Source: an uncultured Lachnospiraceae bacterium (GTDB lineage Bacteria > Bacillota > Clostridia > Lachnospirales > Lachnospiraceae). From it: a stretch of DNA of 64,000 nt. The notes below the pieces were generated by a model. The model was not told the DNA's origin and made no database searches. It saw only the letters and a program-made list of their open reading frames with translations. The stretch spans positions 310,001 through 374,000 of the forward strand of contig CALWOX010000001.1 in the NCBI GenBank assembly GCA_944383265.1, read 5' to 3'. Shown piece by piece: positions 6,801 to 16,470 of the stretch. The position numbers were made by a program, and so were the translations under genes. Position 1 is the stretch's first letter. Each line of letters starts with the position of its first letter.

Positions 6801-7793
6801 ATGGGACTTACGAGGAGTCAGTACAACCAAATAATGTCCGTCTATCAGGAGCGCAGGATAAGAAACAGCCTTAGACAGCGGGAAAGGACGGCGGAGGTAT
6901 ACCGAAAGATCCCTGAGATAAGGGAGGCCGATGAGCATATGAAGGCTCTTGCCCTTGAAAATGCCAAGGACATAATAGCGGGAAGGGCCGAGGACTCGAA
7001 GCGCTGCAGGGAGGAGATCGAAGAACTTAAGGCTGTGAAAAAACGCCTCCTCTGCGCGGGGGGATTTTCCGCCGATTATCTTGACATGACCTATGATTGT
7101 ATGTATTGTAAAGATACGGGCTACGCGGATGGGAAAAAGTGCCGCTGCTTCAGAAAGCTGCAGCTTGAGTTCCTTTATGCCCAATCCGGCCTGAAGGAGG
7201 TCCTCAGAAAGGAAAATTTCAGCACTTTCAGAGAGGATGTATTTGACGACAGAGCACTTTTGCCCTATATTAAAAAGACCGAGAGAGAGTACATGGCGGC
7301 GGTAAAGAGGGAATGCATCAGGTTTTGTGAGCATTTCGGCGACAACGAGAAGACAAGTCTCCTTTTTACGGGCCCCACAGGTACGGGAAAGACCTTCCTT
7401 ACCAACTGCATCTCGAAGATGGTCCTCGACATGGGCTATTCGGTCATATATATGACGGCTATCGAGCTTTTTGACCTTTTGGCAAAGGCTCATTTCGGAG
7501 AAAATGATGAGCAGGTTTCCGACAACAGGGATATGCTTTTCCAATGTGATCTCTTGACTATAGATGATCTGGGCACGGAAATGCGGACTGACTTTACTGA
7601 TTCTCAGTTATTTTCTCTTTTGAATTACAGAATGATACACAGGAGATCGACTCTGATCTCCACAAATCTGAGTATGCAGGCTATAGGAGATCTGTATACC
7701 GACAGAGTAGCATCGCGGATCATGAGTGAATACACGGTAATACCGTTTTACGGAAAGGATCTGCGTCTTCAAGGAGGAAAAAATGGCAGGTAA
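6801..7793 (+). CDS. DnaI/DnaC-like helicase loader ATPase
   Basis: A 330-residue AAA+ protein. It starts with a long charged helical region, then a four-cysteine knuckle (CMYCKDTGYADGKKCRC, near residues 100-116), as seen in DnaI-type loaders. The ATPase domain has Walker A GPTGTGKT (near 191) and Walker B LLTIDDLG (near 250), and a later arginine-finger region. It should load the replicative helicase, working with the DnaD-domain protein encoded just upstream. Its last codons overlap the prs start by 11 bases, so the two are translationally coupled. Confidence 0.9.
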   Translation: MGLTRSQYNQIMSVYQERRIRNSLRQRERTAEVYRKIPEIREADEHMKALALENAKDIIAGRAEDSKRCREEIEELKAVKKRLLCAGGFSADYLDMTYDCMYCKDTGYADGKKCRCFRKLQLEFLYAQSGLKEVLRKENFSTFREDVFDDRALLPYIKKTEREYMAAVKRECIRFCEHFGDNEKTSLLFTGPTGTGKTFLTNCISKMVLDMGYSVIYMTAIELFDLLAKAHFGENDEQVSDNRDMLFQCDLLTIDDLGTEMRTDFTDSQLFSLLNYRMIHRRSTLISTNLSMQAIGDLYTDRVASRIMSEYTVIPFYGKDLRLQGGKNGR

Positions 7794-9027
7794 CGAGAAT
7801 ATGGAAGCATCAGCTGACTTAAAGGAGAAAAACGGAAAATCACGCCCCAGCTCTCAGACAATAGAGACAGTTCCTGTGGGACCCTTGGGCCTTGTGCCCT
7901 TGAGAGGCTGTGAGGATTTCGGAAGTAAGGTGGACAAGTACCTTGTAAAGTGGAGAAAAGAGAGAGAGTCCGAGCACAAGCACACTATAGCTTTCTCAGG
8001 CTATCAGAGAGACAGCTATCTCATAGATTCAGCCACCCCCAGATTCGGAACAGGCGAGGCGAAGGGAGTTATAAACAGCTCTGTCAGAGGAGATGATCTC
8101 TATTTCCTTGTGGATGTGACTAATTATTCTCTTACATATACTGTTTCAGGACTTGTAAACCACATGTCCCCCGACGATCATTTCCAGGATCTCAAGAGAC
8201 TTATTGCTGCTTCTGCGGGTAAGGCCAGAAGACTTAATGTCATAATGCCTTTCCTTTATGAGAGCAGACAGCACAAGAGATCCGGAAGAGAGTCTCTTGA
8301 CTGTGCTATGGCACTTCAGGAGCTTTGCGACATGGGCGTTGAGAACATCATCACCTTTGACGCTCATGACCCCAGGGTGCAGAACGCTATCCCCTTAAAG
8401 GGCTTTGAGACGATCTCTGCCACATATCAGTATATAAAGGGTCTTTTAAAGAACATTACGGATCTTGTTATTGATTCCGACCATATGATGATAATAAGCC
8501 CTGACGAAGGCGGAATGGCAAGAGCTATCTACTTTGCCAACGTACTCGGCATAGACATGGGAATGTTCTACAAGAGAAGAGATTACACAAAGATAATCGA
8601 CGGAAGAAATCCCATAGTTGCCCATGAGTTTTTGGGAAGCTCTGTTGAGGGCAAGGATGTTATAATAGTTGACGATATGATCTCATCCGGAGAGAGCATG
8701 ATAGATGTTGCCAAGGAGCTTAAGAGGAGAAAGGCAAAGAGAGTATTCTGCTGTGCTACTTTCGGGCTCTTTACAAAGGGACTTAAGTCCTTTGACGAAG
8801 CCTATGAGGATGGCGTTATAGACAGGATACTTACTACAAATATGATTTATCAGAGTCCTGAGCTCTTAAAGAAAGAGTACTATATAGATGTGGATATGGC
8901 AAAATATGTCGCACTCATTATAGACTGCCTGAACCACGATAATTCCCTCAGCAGTCTTTTGAGCCCTACAGACAGGATCAACAAGAGGCTTGCAGAGTAC
9001 AGAGAAAAACATTGTATTGAGGATTAA
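7783..9027 (+). CDS. prs: Ribose-phosphate pyrophosphokinase (PRPP synthetase)
   Basis: A 414-residue enzyme that makes PRPP from ribose 5-phosphate and ATP for nucleotide, histidine, tryptophan and NAD synthesis. The PRPP-binding loop VIIVDDMISSGES is near residue 293; FDAHDP and the ESRQHKRSGRES flexible loop are also present. It is about 100 residues longer than the usual 315-residue bacterial enzyme, the extra sequence being mainly N-terminal and inserted. I regard it as the longer clostridial type. The start ATG 7783 follows AAGGAGG inside the end of the loader gene. Confidence 0.92.
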   Translation: MAGNENMEASADLKEKNGKSRPSSQTIETVPVGPLGLVPLRGCEDFGSKVDKYLVKWRKERESEHKHTIAFSGYQRDSYLIDSATPRFGTGEAKGVINSSVRGDDLYFLVDVTNYSLTYTVSGLVNHMSPDDHFQDLKRLIAASAGKARRLNVIMPFLYESRQHKRSGRESLDCAMALQELCDMGVENIITFDAHDPRVQNAIPLKGFETISATYQYIKGLLKNITDLVIDSDHMMIISPDEGGMARAIYFANVLGIDMGMFYKRRDYTKIIDGRNPIVAHEFLGSSVEGKDVIIVDDMISSGESMIDVAKELKRRKAKRVFCCATFGLFTKGLKSFDEAYEDGVIDRILTTNMIYQSPELLKKEYYIDVDMAKYVALIIDCLNHDNSLSSLLSPTDRINKRLAEYREKHCIED

Positions 9028-9036
9028 TGCTTATTC

Positions 9037-10215
9037 ATGTCAGATGACAGGAGATTTAATACATTAATAATATATACGAGCTTTGCGCTTACTGTCCTTG
9101 TGATATTTGTGCATGCTTTCAATATGGAATATGCCGGTAATTTGCTTACCGGCATAAGCTTTTTTACGGGATCGGGTTCTGCGCTCTATCAGGATGCGGA
9201 CGGATCGGCTATGGCCCTTCCGCTGCTTTTTGCCCGCGTTGAAAATCTCTTTTCCGAGACCTTGGGACAGGCGGCTGTCCCCGGGTTTTTTATGATCTCA
9301 GCCTATCTTTTTTACAGAAACATAGGAAAAAGACTTACCTTCGATATGCTTGGTAAAAAGTGGAAAAGCCGTATACGCTCGCTTCTTGTGCCATATCTCC
9401 TTTGGAACCTGTTTTATCTGTTTGTAAATATTGCAGTGGACAGAGGAGCGGTTGAGCTGAGCCCTGAAAGCGTATTTTTTGCGGTGGTAAACTACAGCTA
9501 CAACCCTGTGTTTTGGTATATGAAACAGCTGATACTTCTGACTGTGTTCGCTCCTTTTATACATGCCGCATTGAAAAATCGCTCAGTGGGTGCGGCATTT
9601 CTTATCGGGGCCTTTTTGTTGTCCGTGTTTTGGGCCGAGATACCTTATCATATTATTAATGAAGACGCACTGTTTTATTACATGTCAGGGGCATATATCT
9701 CGCTGCATCTGAAGGACCGGGTCGAAAAAAGGAAAAATGCGGGAGCTCCCTTGATAGCGGGGATTATGCTTTTTGTTCTTGCTTTTTTCCTTCAGGGAGT
9801 TAATTATTTCATACAAGCCCCGCAGAATGCGGTAGTTGTGACAAGTGTAGTTCCGTCCGAACATATTGCGGAGGCTGTAACAACGCTCACTGTTTTATGC
9901 AGAGCACTTATGTCTGTAGGGATATTTTTTATTACAGAGGGAATTTTGGGATATTATGAAGAAAAGAGCGGAAAAGAGCCCAAGGCCCCCGGATTTATGA
10001 AGATCAATTTCTTTATCTATGCCACTCATTACCTTATTATAAAGGCGCTAAATAAAACAGCGGAGCTCTTGGCTCCGGAGTTTTCGAGATATTATATCCT
10101 TTTTGCGCTGTATTTTGTTATGCCCTTTATCTGCGTATTTACAGCATATGGCATATCACGTTTCTTAAAAAAATATCTGCCTCGCTTTTGGAATGTTATA
10201 AGCGGAGGCAGATAA
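9037..10215 (+). CDS. Acyltransferase family 3 membrane protein
   Basis: A 392-residue membrane protein with about ten hydrophobic segments. Near the N-terminus it has the HAFN histidine of acyltransferase-3 proteins (about residue 26) and PGFFMISAYLFYRN (about 87). Members transfer acetyl or other acyl groups to sugars on the outer side of the membrane. The acceptor here is unknown; a cell-wall or surface polysaccharide is plausible. It starts nine bases after prs and converges on the methyltransferase gene with only 16 bases between them. Confidence 0.82.
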   Translation: MSDDRRFNTLIIYTSFALTVLVIFVHAFNMEYAGNLLTGISFFTGSGSALYQDADGSAMALPLLFARVENLFSETLGQAAVPGFFMISAYLFYRNIGKRLTFDMLGKKWKSRIRSLLVPYLLWNLFYLFVNIAVDRGAVELSPESVFFAVVNYSYNPVFWYMKQLILLTVFAPFIHAALKNRSVGAAFLIGAFLLSVFWAEIPYHIINEDALFYYMSGAYISLHLKDRVEKRKNAGAPLIAGIMLFVLAFFLQGVNYFIQAPQNAVVVTSVVPSEHIAEAVTTLTVLCRALMSVGIFFITEGILGYYEEKSGKEPKAPGFMKINFFIYATHYLIIKALNKTAELLAPEFSRYYILFALYFVMPFICVFTAYGISRFLKKYLPRFWNVISGGR

Positions 10216-10231
10216 AGCTAAAACTTTTATC

Positions 10232-11155
10232 TTATTCTTTTACCCAACGGCCGCTTGCGCCGCAGGGGAGAACCAGGCCTGAATCTGTTACAGGAAGTCC
10301 TATTTCATCGGAGGTTACATGACCTCCGAATTTTTTCTTTACAGCAAGATTCAGCATATAGCTCAAGACTGCGGGCTGCAGGCCTGTAGTGTAGGAGTTT
10401 ATAAGGAAAAACAAGGGCTCGTCGCTTATGAGCTCGCTGCAGAGCTCCACAAAGGGCCAAATGCTCTCCTCTATCTTCCAGATCTCGCCCTTGGGGCCCC
10501 TGCCGTAGGAGGGAGGATCCATGATAATAGCGTCGTATTTGTTTCCCCTTCTTATTTCGCGCTCGACAAACTTTTTACAGTCGTCAACGAGCCAGCGTAC
10601 AGGAGCGCCCTCAAGGCCTGATGAAACAGCGTTTTCTTTAGCCCAGGTCACCATTCCCTTGGAAGCGTCAACATGGGCTACAGAAGCTCCTGCCGCGGCA
10701 GCGGAAAGCGTTGCTCCGCCGGTATATGCAAAGAGATTTAATACCTTCGGAGCTCTGCCTGTCTCAATCCTTCTCTCGGATATAAGGCGTGAGAACTCAT
10801 CCCAGTTTGTTGCCTGCTCCGGGAAAAGGCCTGTGTGCTTAAAGGCGAAGGGCTTAAGGTTAAAGGTGAGCTTGTCTCCGTGGGTAGCATTATTGTTTAA
10901 GGAAGAAACTCCTTCGGGGAGATGATAATCGATGCTCCACTGCTCGGGAAGATCGAAAAACTCCCACTCGCCGCCTCCCTTTTGGCTTCTGTGATAGTGA
11001 GCGTTAGGCTTTCGCCAATATCCTGATCTCTTATCGCTTTTCCATATTACCTGGGGATCCGGACGAAGGAGCATATACTTCCCCCATCTTTCAAGCTTTT
11101 CTCCGTCCGAGGTATCTATGACCTCGTAATCGGTCCATCTGTCGGCTGTCCACAT
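10232..11155 (-). CDS. Class I SAM-dependent methyltransferase, RlmI-like
   Basis: A 307-residue methyltransferase. It carries the SAM-binding motif I VLNLFAYTGGATL (near residue 138), an acidic HVDAS motif II, and the catalytic-type IMDPPSYGRGPKG motif. The DPPSYGR sequence is typical of the 23S rRNA cytosine/guanine methyltransferase group (RlmI/RlmK-like), but this protein lacks an evident N-terminal PUA domain. The RNA target is therefore uncertain. I start it at ATG 11155 because GAGAGGA lies 10 bases upstream; a TTG at 11173 would put the ribosome site inside the gene. Confidence 0.85.
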   Translation of the reverse strand: MWTADRWTDYEVIDTSDGEKLERWGKYMLLRPDPQVIWKSDKRSGYWRKPNAHYHRSQKGGGEWEFFDLPEQWSIDYHLPEGVSSLNNNATHGDKLTFNLKPFAFKHTGLFPEQATNWDEFSRLISERRIETGRAPKVLNLFAYTGGATLSAAAAGASVAHVDASKGMVTWAKENAVSSGLEGAPVRWLVDDCKKFVEREIRRGNKYDAIIMDPPSYGRGPKGEIWKIEESIWPFVELCSELISDEPLFFLINSYTTGLQPAVLSYMLNLAVKKKFGGHVTSDEIGLPVTDSGLVLPCGASGRWVKE

Positions 11156-11240
11156 ATATAATTTTCCTCTCAAATACTGTATTTATTCGGATAGTAGCAT
11201 ATGTTCCGGATTTCGTAAATATTTTGAAATAATAAATTTA

Positions 11241-11321
11241 TTGTTAAAAACTTTAATGACTGTTATACTTTGTTGTAGTTAATATGATAGAATAAGGGCT
11301 CGTAATGCCTTAAAAGGCATT
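11241..11321 (+). promoter_or_regulatory. Promoter and leader hairpin of the cell-wall protein gene
   Basis: TTGTTA (11241-11246), a 17-base spacer and TATACT (11264-11269). A leader hairpin AATGCCTT/AAGGCATT (11304-11321) followed by TTT lies just before the ribosome site, and could attenuate transcription or protect the mRNA. Confidence 0.6.
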
Positions 11322-11343
11322 TTCGGCCCATAAGGAGAAGGGT

Positions 11344-12708
11344 ATGAAAAATAAGGGACTCTTAATTTTTTCTTTATCGACAGCTCTCGTGGCGGCGGCC
11401 TCTTTTACTTCCCTTGCGGCCTCAGGCTGGCAGCAGGTGAACGAGAACGGAGCGGTCAGATATGTATACTATAATTCTTACGGGGATCTTGAGCGTTCCG
11501 CATGGGTGCGCGGAGATTCCGACAATCAGTGGCGCTGGCTCAATTCCGACGGATATATGGCTGTGAACAGTCTTGTGGATGACGGAAGATACTGCGTGGA
11601 CGAGAACGGCCGCATGGTCGTCAACCAATGGAGACAGGTAAACATTGACGGAGAGCTCAAGTGGATGTACTTCAGCTCCACAGGAAAGGCTGTTACAGAC
11701 GGTTGGAAGCAGATAAGCGGCGCATATTATTTCTTTGACGAGGACGGGATCATGCAGACCGGATGGGTCGATGAGGAGAGATACTATTGTGCCGAGAACG
11801 GAGTCATGAAAAAAGGATGGCAGCTCCTTGATCCTCCGGATGATTATGACGAGGATGACAACGGACCTCAGATAAGCAGCAATGAGGGAAAATATTGGTT
11901 CTATTTTCAGGACAGCGGCAAGGTCGTAAGGGCCGAGGGCTCCGATGATTATATCGAGAAAAAAATCGGCGACAGCAGATACTGCTTTGATGATGACGGG
12001 ATCATGCAGACAGGATGGGTAAAGGTAGAGGACAGAGACCCCGCCATCAGAGGCTACAGATTCTGTGCGGATTCCGAGGATATAAACGGATTTAAGTACG
12101 GAGAGGTCTTAAGATCCACATGGTGGTCGGCGGAAGCTCCCGATGAAGACGGTTTTGACAGTGCTGATGTGAACTGGTACTATCTGGACAGGAGCGGAGA
12201 GCCCCTTGCGGGAGAGGTGACAGAGGACGGAAACGGAGTCGAGCTTTTTACTTCAGGCCTTGAAAAGGTAGAGGGAAAGACCTATTTGTTTAATGAGGTC
12301 GGAAATCCTGTATCAGGCTTAAGAAAGGTAAAGACCTCAAGCGGAAACAAGTCCATGTATTTCGGCGAGAACGAGGCCGAACCCGCACATGAGGGAACCG
12401 CAAGGATCGATGACGGAGTCGGAAATAAGGAGACCTTTGAGTTCAATTCTTCGGGATACGGTTATGACGGAGTACATGACGGAAAGCTCTACTATATGGG
12501 AAGACTTCAGAGAGCTACAGACGGAAGCCGTGCTTTCATAAGAGTAAACGGAGAGACCTATCTTGTAAACACGAGCGGAAGTATACTTAAGAACAAAGAG
12601 TATAAGTCGGACGGTGAGATAGAGTATAAGTCGGACTCAAGCGGAAGACGCAGCGGAGGCTATGGAGAGATAATAGATGCTGAGGAGCCTGAGTACACCA
12701 CGGACTAA
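11344..12708 (+). CDS. Secreted cell-wall-binding repeat protein
   Basis: A 454-residue protein with a clear signal peptide (basic MKNKG, hydrophobic core, cleavage around residues 25-28 after SLAA). The whole mature part is built of choline-binding-like repeats with GW, YYFFDEDG, MQTGW and YYLDRSG motifs, interrupted by acidic stretches. There is no separate enzymatic domain, so it may be a structural surface protein or adhesin. It has its own promoter and stands just before the ribosomal operon. The last 25 residues are tyrosine, serine and glutamate-rich without the repeat pattern. Confidence 0.87.
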   Translation: MKNKGLLIFSLSTALVAAASFTSLAASGWQQVNENGAVRYVYYNSYGDLERSAWVRGDSDNQWRWLNSDGYMAVNSLVDDGRYCVDENGRMVVNQWRQVNIDGELKWMYFSSTGKAVTDGWKQISGAYYFFDEDGIMQTGWVDEERYYCAENGVMKKGWQLLDPPDDYDEDDNGPQISSNEGKYWFYFQDSGKVVRAEGSDDYIEKKIGDSRYCFDDDGIMQTGWVKVEDRDPAIRGYRFCADSEDINGFKYGEVLRSTWWSAEAPDEDGFDSADVNWYYLDRSGEPLAGEVTEDGNGVELFTSGLEKVEGKTYLFNEVGNPVSGLRKVKTSSGNKSMYFGENEAEPAHEGTARIDDGVGNKETFEFNSSGYGYDGVHDGKLYYMGRLQRATDGSRAFIRVNGETYLVNTSGSILKNKEYKSDGEIEYKSDSSGRRSGGYGEIIDAEEPEYTTD

Positions 12709-12821
12709 GGCACAAGGAGACTTGACCGACATATAAGGCCTTAAAATAAGGCTTATGGTTCCGATGGACGGAGCAAAACAAATTGTATTAAAAAAAATAC
12801 AAAAAACAAATATATGATTAT

Positions 12822-12850
12822 CAAAAGCACTTGCAAAGCAGGTGCTTTTG
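12822..12850 (+). terminator. Hairpin before the ribosomal superoperon
   Basis: CAAAAGCACTTGC (12822-12834) pairs with GCAGGTGCTTTTG (12838-12850), loop AAA. The TTTT is inside the stem and little T follows, so this may end the cell-wall gene or be part of the operon's promoter region. Confidence 0.5.
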
Positions 12851-13105
12851 TGTTATTCTTTGTTGGCTGTGGCATGATAGCGTAGATGTGTAAGGTTGCC
12901 GCGAAGGGCGAATACATAAGCCGAGCGGGTTTTTACACGGAGCGAATGTCAGGTTAAACTCGACGACAAGTCACTGTACCAAAGAGAAATAAGCTGCTTT
13001 AGGCAGCGCGGGTGTGAGAATAAAAATGAAACACCCGATTGCGTGTACAGTCACCACTCGTCGTACCGGTTTTATTTAAAGTACGAATAGGAGGCGACTT
13101 TTTTT
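12851..13105 (+). promoter_or_regulatory. Structured leader of the S10 ribosomal operon
   Basis: About 250 bases with no gene. TGTGGCATGATAG at 12869-12881 looks like an extended -10. Possible stems are GCTGC/GCAGC around 12992-13006, and GGGTGT with ACACCC around 13009-13038. The ribosome site TAGGAGG lies just before rpsJ. A long structured leader fits autogenous control by a ribosomal protein, but I cannot name a known leader family. Confidence 0.5.
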
Positions 13106-13531
13106 ATGGCAAGTCAGATAATGAGAATCACACTCAAGGCTTATGATCATCAGCTTATCGATCAGTCAGCCGCAAAGATCGTGGAGAACTGCAAGAAAAC
13201 AGGTTCAGAGGTTTCAGGCCCCGTGCCCTTACCTACAAAGAAGGAGGTTGTTACCATCCTCAGAGCCGTACATAAGTACAAGGACTCAAGAGAGCAGTTT
13301 GAGCAGAGAACCCACAAGAGACTTATCGATGTAATCAATCCCGGACCCAAGACAATGGAGTCACTTCAGAGACTTGATATGCCTGCAGGAGTTTACATCG
13401 ACGTTCAGATGAAAAATCAGAATGACAAGAACGGAAAGAAATCACCCAGGAAGCAGCTCATCACAAGGCCTGCAGCTCCCAGAAGAACAAACAGAGCTCC
13501 CAAGAAGCCTGCTGCAGAGAAGGCTGAGTAA
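13106..13531 (+). CDS. rpsJ: 30S ribosomal protein S10 with C-terminal extension
   Basis: The first 102 residues are standard S10 ([34 protein letters not shown]). S10 binds 16S rRNA in the 30S head and takes part in antitermination with NusB. The protein continues for about 38 more residues rich in Lys, Arg, Pro and Ala, whereas S10 normally ends near residue 102. It is the first gene of the ribosomal superoperon, preceded by AGGAGG and a long leader. Confidence 0.97.
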   Translation: MASQIMRITLKAYDHQLIDQSAAKIVENCKKTGSEVSGPVPLPTKKEVVTILRAVHKYKDSREQFEQRTHKRLIDVINPGPKTMESLQRLDMPAGVYIDVQMKNQNDKNGKKSPRKQLITRPAAPRRTNRAPKKPAAEKAE

Positions 13532-13641
13532 TCCGTAAAGGTCATCAGATTTTATAGAGAACTTCATCACCGCCGACAGGTGGTGCGCTGTTCTATTATG
13601 AACGCGAAAGCGTTCCGCTGTAGATTAAAAGGAGGTAACTA
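13532..13641 (+). other. Structured rpsJ-rplC spacer
   Basis: Unusually long (110 bases) for this operon. It contains GAACGC-GAAA-GCGTTC, a perfect stem with a GNRA tetraloop, near 13600-13615. An upstream CACCGCC/GGTGGTG stem is also possible. It may be a processing or regulatory element. Confidence 0.45.
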
Positions 13642-14277
13642 ATGAAGAAAGCAATACTTGCTACCAAGGTAGGAATGACTCAGATATTCGCTGAGAACGG
13701 AGAGCTCGTTCCTGTAACTGTCCTTCAGGCAGGACCCTGTGTCGTTACTCAGGTAAAGACTGTTGAGACAGACGGCTACGATGCTGTTCAGGTCGGCTTC
13801 GCCGATATAAGAGAGAAGCTTGTGAACAAGGCTCAGAAGGGACAGTTCGAGAAGGCCGGCGTTACATGTAAGAGATACTTAAGAGAATTCAGATTCGAGA
13901 ATGCGGCTGAATACAACCTTAAGGACGAGATCAAGGCTGACATCTTCGCAGTAGGAGACAAGGTCGATGCAACCGCGATATCAAAGGGTAAAGGATTCCA
14001 GGGCGCTGTTAAGAGATACGGACAGCACAGAGGACCTATGAAGCACGGTTCAAAGTTCCATCGTCATCAGGGATCAAACGGTTCGGCTACAACTCCCGGA
14101 CGTGTGTTCAAGGGCAAGGGAATGCCCGGACATATGGGTTCGGTTCAGAGAACTGTCGAGAATCTTGAAGTGATAAAGGTTGACGCAGAGAACAATCTGC
14201 TTTTGGTTAAGGGTTCCGTTCCCGGACCCAAGAAGTCCCTTGTCACCATCAAAGAGACTGTTAAGGTAACAAGATAG
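13642..14277 (+). CDS. rplC: 50S ribosomal protein L3
   Basis: 211 residues, normal length. It begins [16 protein letters not shown] and has the glycine-rich [21 protein letters not shown]-type loop that reaches the peptidyl transferase centre. L3 is an early 23S rRNA-binding assembly protein. A strong AAAGGAGG site precedes the ATG, and rplD follows after 33 bases. Confidence 0.98.
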   Translation: MKKAILATKVGMTQIFAENGELVPVTVLQAGPCVVTQVKTVETDGYDAVQVGFADIREKLVNKAQKGQFEKAGVTCKRYLREFRFENAAEYNLKDEIKADIFAVGDKVDATAISKGKGFQGAVKRYGQHRGPMKHGSKFHRHQGSNGSATTPGRVFKGKGMPGHMGSVQRTVENLEVIKVDAENNLLLVKGSVPGPKKSLVTIKETVKVTR

Positions 14278-14310
14278 ATTTGATGGAGAAGAGAAAGGAG
14301 GAACACTTAA

Positions 14311-14931
14311 ATGGCAACAGTTGCAGTTTATAACATGCAAGGTAAAGAAGTTGATAAGATCGAGCTTAACGACAGCATCTTCGGTGTTGAGGTTAACGAG
14401 CATCTTGTACATATGGCTGTGGTTGCTCAGCTTGCCAACAAGCGTCAGGGCACACAGAAGGCAAAGAACAGATCCGAAGTTTCAGGAGGCGGAAGAAAGC
14501 CTTGGAGACAGAAGGGTACAGGCCATGCAAGACAGGGATCTATCAGAGCTCCCCAGTGGAAGGGCGGCGGAGTTGTATTTGCTCCCGCACCCAGAGATTA
14601 CAGCATCAGACTCAACAAGAAAGAGAAGAGAGCTGCTCTTAAGTCGGCCCTCACCAGCAGAGTTGAGGATCAGAAGCTTGTGGTTCTCGACGAGCTTAAG
14701 CTTGACGAGGTAAAGACAAAGAACTTTATCGCTGTTCTCAAGGCTCTTAATCTTGACAAGGCACTCTTTGTTCTTGATGACAATGACAAGAATGTAATCC
14801 TTTCAGCAAGGAACATTCCTGATGTAAAGACAGCTCAGGTGAACGAGCTCAATGTTTACGATGTACTTAAGTACAACACAGTAGTTCTCACAAAGAAGGC
14901 TGTTTCAGATATTGAGGAGGTATATGCATAA
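14311..14931 (+). CDS. rplD: 50S ribosomal protein L4
   Basis: 206 residues, with the extended-loop signature [20 protein letters not shown] that lines the peptide exit tunnel. In other bacteria L4 represses its own operon, which is relevant to the structured leader before rpsJ. The last base of the stop codon is the first base of the rplW start, so the two genes are translationally coupled. Confidence 0.98.
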   Translation: MATVAVYNMQGKEVDKIELNDSIFGVEVNEHLVHMAVVAQLANKRQGTQKAKNRSEVSGGGRKPWRQKGTGHARQGSIRAPQWKGGGVVFAPAPRDYSIRLNKKEKRAALKSALTSRVEDQKLVVLDELKLDEVKTKNFIAVLKALNLDKALFVLDDNDKNVILSARNIPDVKTAQVNELNVYDVLKYNTVVLTKKAVSDIEEVYA

Positions 14932-15230
14932 TGGCTGATTTAAAATATTATGATGTCATCCTTCGCCCGGTTATAACCGAGACATCCATGAATGCCATGG
15001 CGGAGAAGAAGTACACCTTCCTCGTAGCTCCCGAGGCCACAAAGACACAGGTTAAGGAAGCTGTGGAAAAAATGTTCCCCGGAACAAAGGTTGACAAGGT
15101 CAACACATATAATGCTCCCGGTAAGGACAGAAGAAGAGGAATGATCATCGGAAAGACAGCAAAGACCAAAAAGGCCGTTGTAAAGCTTACCGCTGATTCC
15201 AAGGATATCGAGATATTCCAGGGCTTATAA
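14931..15230 (+). CDS. rplW: 50S ribosomal protein L23
   Basis: 99 residues, typical size. L23 sits at the tunnel exit and docks trigger factor and SRP. Recognised by the N-terminal [12 protein letters not shown] motif and the C-terminal KTKKAVVKL region. It overlaps the rplD stop by one base and is followed by a 64-base gap before rplB. Confidence 0.98.
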   Translation: MADLKYYDVILRPVITETSMNAMAEKKYTFLVAPEATKTQVKEAVEKMFPGTKVDKVNTYNAPGKDRRRGMIIGKTAKTKKAVVKLTADSKDIEIFQGL

Positions 15231-15294
15231 TCGAAGCCCCAAATATGCAGAGAAAACTGCGAAAATAAATTGATTGAAGGAGAAATGACCGGTT

Positions 15295-16140
15295 ATGGGT
15301 ATTAAAACATACAGACCTTATACACCCTCCAGAAGGCATATGACAGGCTCTGATTTCTCAGAGGTTACAAAGAAGTCTCCCGAGAAGTCTCTCCTTGCAG
15401 GAAAGAAGAAGACTGCAGGACGTAACAATCAGGGTAAGATAACAGTCAGACACCACGGCGGCGGAAACAGACAGAAATACAGAATAGTTGATTTCAAGAG
15501 AAATAAGAAGGACGGAATCTCAGCTACAGTTCTCGGAATCGAGTACGATCCCAACAGAACAGCAAACATAGCACTTATCTGCTACGAGGACGGAGAGAAG
15601 GCATACATCCTTGCACCTCTCGGACTCAAGGACGGAATGAAGGTTATGAACGGCGAGAATGCCGAGGCTAAGGTAGGAAACTGCCTCCCTCTTTCAAAGA
15701 TCCCCGTTGGTTCATCAATACACAATATTGAGCTTATTCCCGGAAAGGGCGGACAGCTTGTTCGTTCAGCAGGAAACAGCGCACAGCTCATGGCTAAGGA
15801 AGGAAAGTACGCTACATTGAGGCTTCCCTCAGGCGAGATGAGAATGGTTCCCATCGAGTGCCGCGCTACTATCGGAGTTATCGGAAACGTTGATCACAAC
15901 CTTATCAACTACGGAAAAGCAGGACGTAAGAGACATATGGGTATCAGACCTACAGTCCGCGGTTCAGTCATGAACCCTAACGACCATCCCCACGGAGGTG
16001 GAGAAGGTAAGTGCGGAATCGGTCGTCCCGGTCCCTCAACACCTTGGGGCAAGCCTGCTCTCGGTCTTAAGACAAGAAAGAGAAACAAGCAGTCCAATAA
16101 GTTGATCGTAAGAAGACGTGATGGAAGAGCCATCAAGTAA
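15295..16140 (+). CDS. rplB: 50S ribosomal protein L2
   Basis: 281 residues, slightly above the usual 275. L2 is needed for subunit joining and peptidyl transfer. It shows the RNA-binding [16 protein letters not shown] motif and the catalytic-loop region [13 protein letters not shown] with its conserved histidine. ATG 15295 follows AAGGAGAAATGACCGGTT. rpsS begins 19 bases downstream. Confidence 0.98.
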   Translation: MGIKTYRPYTPSRRHMTGSDFSEVTKKSPEKSLLAGKKKTAGRNNQGKITVRHHGGGNRQKYRIVDFKRNKKDGISATVLGIEYDPNRTANIALICYEDGEKAYILAPLGLKDGMKVMNGENAEAKVGNCLPLSKIPVGSSIHNIELIPGKGGQLVRSAGNSAQLMAKEGKYATLRLPSGEMRMVPIECRATIGVIGNVDHNLINYGKAGRKRHMGIRPTVRGSVMNPNDHPHGGGEGKCGIGRPGPSTPWGKPALGLKTRKRNKQSNKLIVRRRDGRAIK

Positions 16141-16159
16141 TTAAGGAGGATAAAAGGAT

Positions 16160-16444
16160 ATGGCAAGTCGTTCATTAAAGAAGGGACCTTTTGCTGACGC
16201 TCACCTTCTCAAGAAGGTTGACGCTATGAATGCAAGCGGTCAGAAATCGGTAATCAAAACTTGGTCACGCCGTTCTACTATCTTCCCTCAGATGGTCGGA
16301 CACACAATCGCTGTGCATGACGGCAGAAAGCATGTTCCTGTATACATCACAGAGGACATGGTAGGACATAAGTTGGGTGAGTTCGTTGCCACAAGGACCT
16401 TCAGAGGTCACGGCAAGGACGAGAAGAAGACATCAGTAAGGTAA
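16160..16444 (+). CDS. rpsS: 30S ribosomal protein S19
   Basis: 94 residues, normal length. [11 protein letters not shown] at the start and the [10 protein letters not shown] and GHKLGEF motifs identify S19, which forms a complex with S13 in the 30S head and contacts the A-site tRNA region. Preceded by TAAGGAGG. Confidence 0.98.
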   Translation: MASRSLKKGPFADAHLLKKVDAMNASGQKSVIKTWSRRSTIFPQMVGHTIAVHDGRKHVPVYITEDMVGHKLGEFVATRTFRGHGKDEKKTSVR

Positions 16445-16470
16445 GCTAAAGCGCGAAAGGAGGTTTTACT

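Noticed and set aside
6504-7544. 346-residue minus-strand frame opposite the DnaD and DnaI genes
   Set aside because: Antisense shadow of two well-supported genes; no ribosome site and composition mirrors the coding strand.
10319-10925. Plus-strand frames opposite the methyltransferase
   Set aside because: No start signals; the minus-strand methyltransferase motifs explain the openness.
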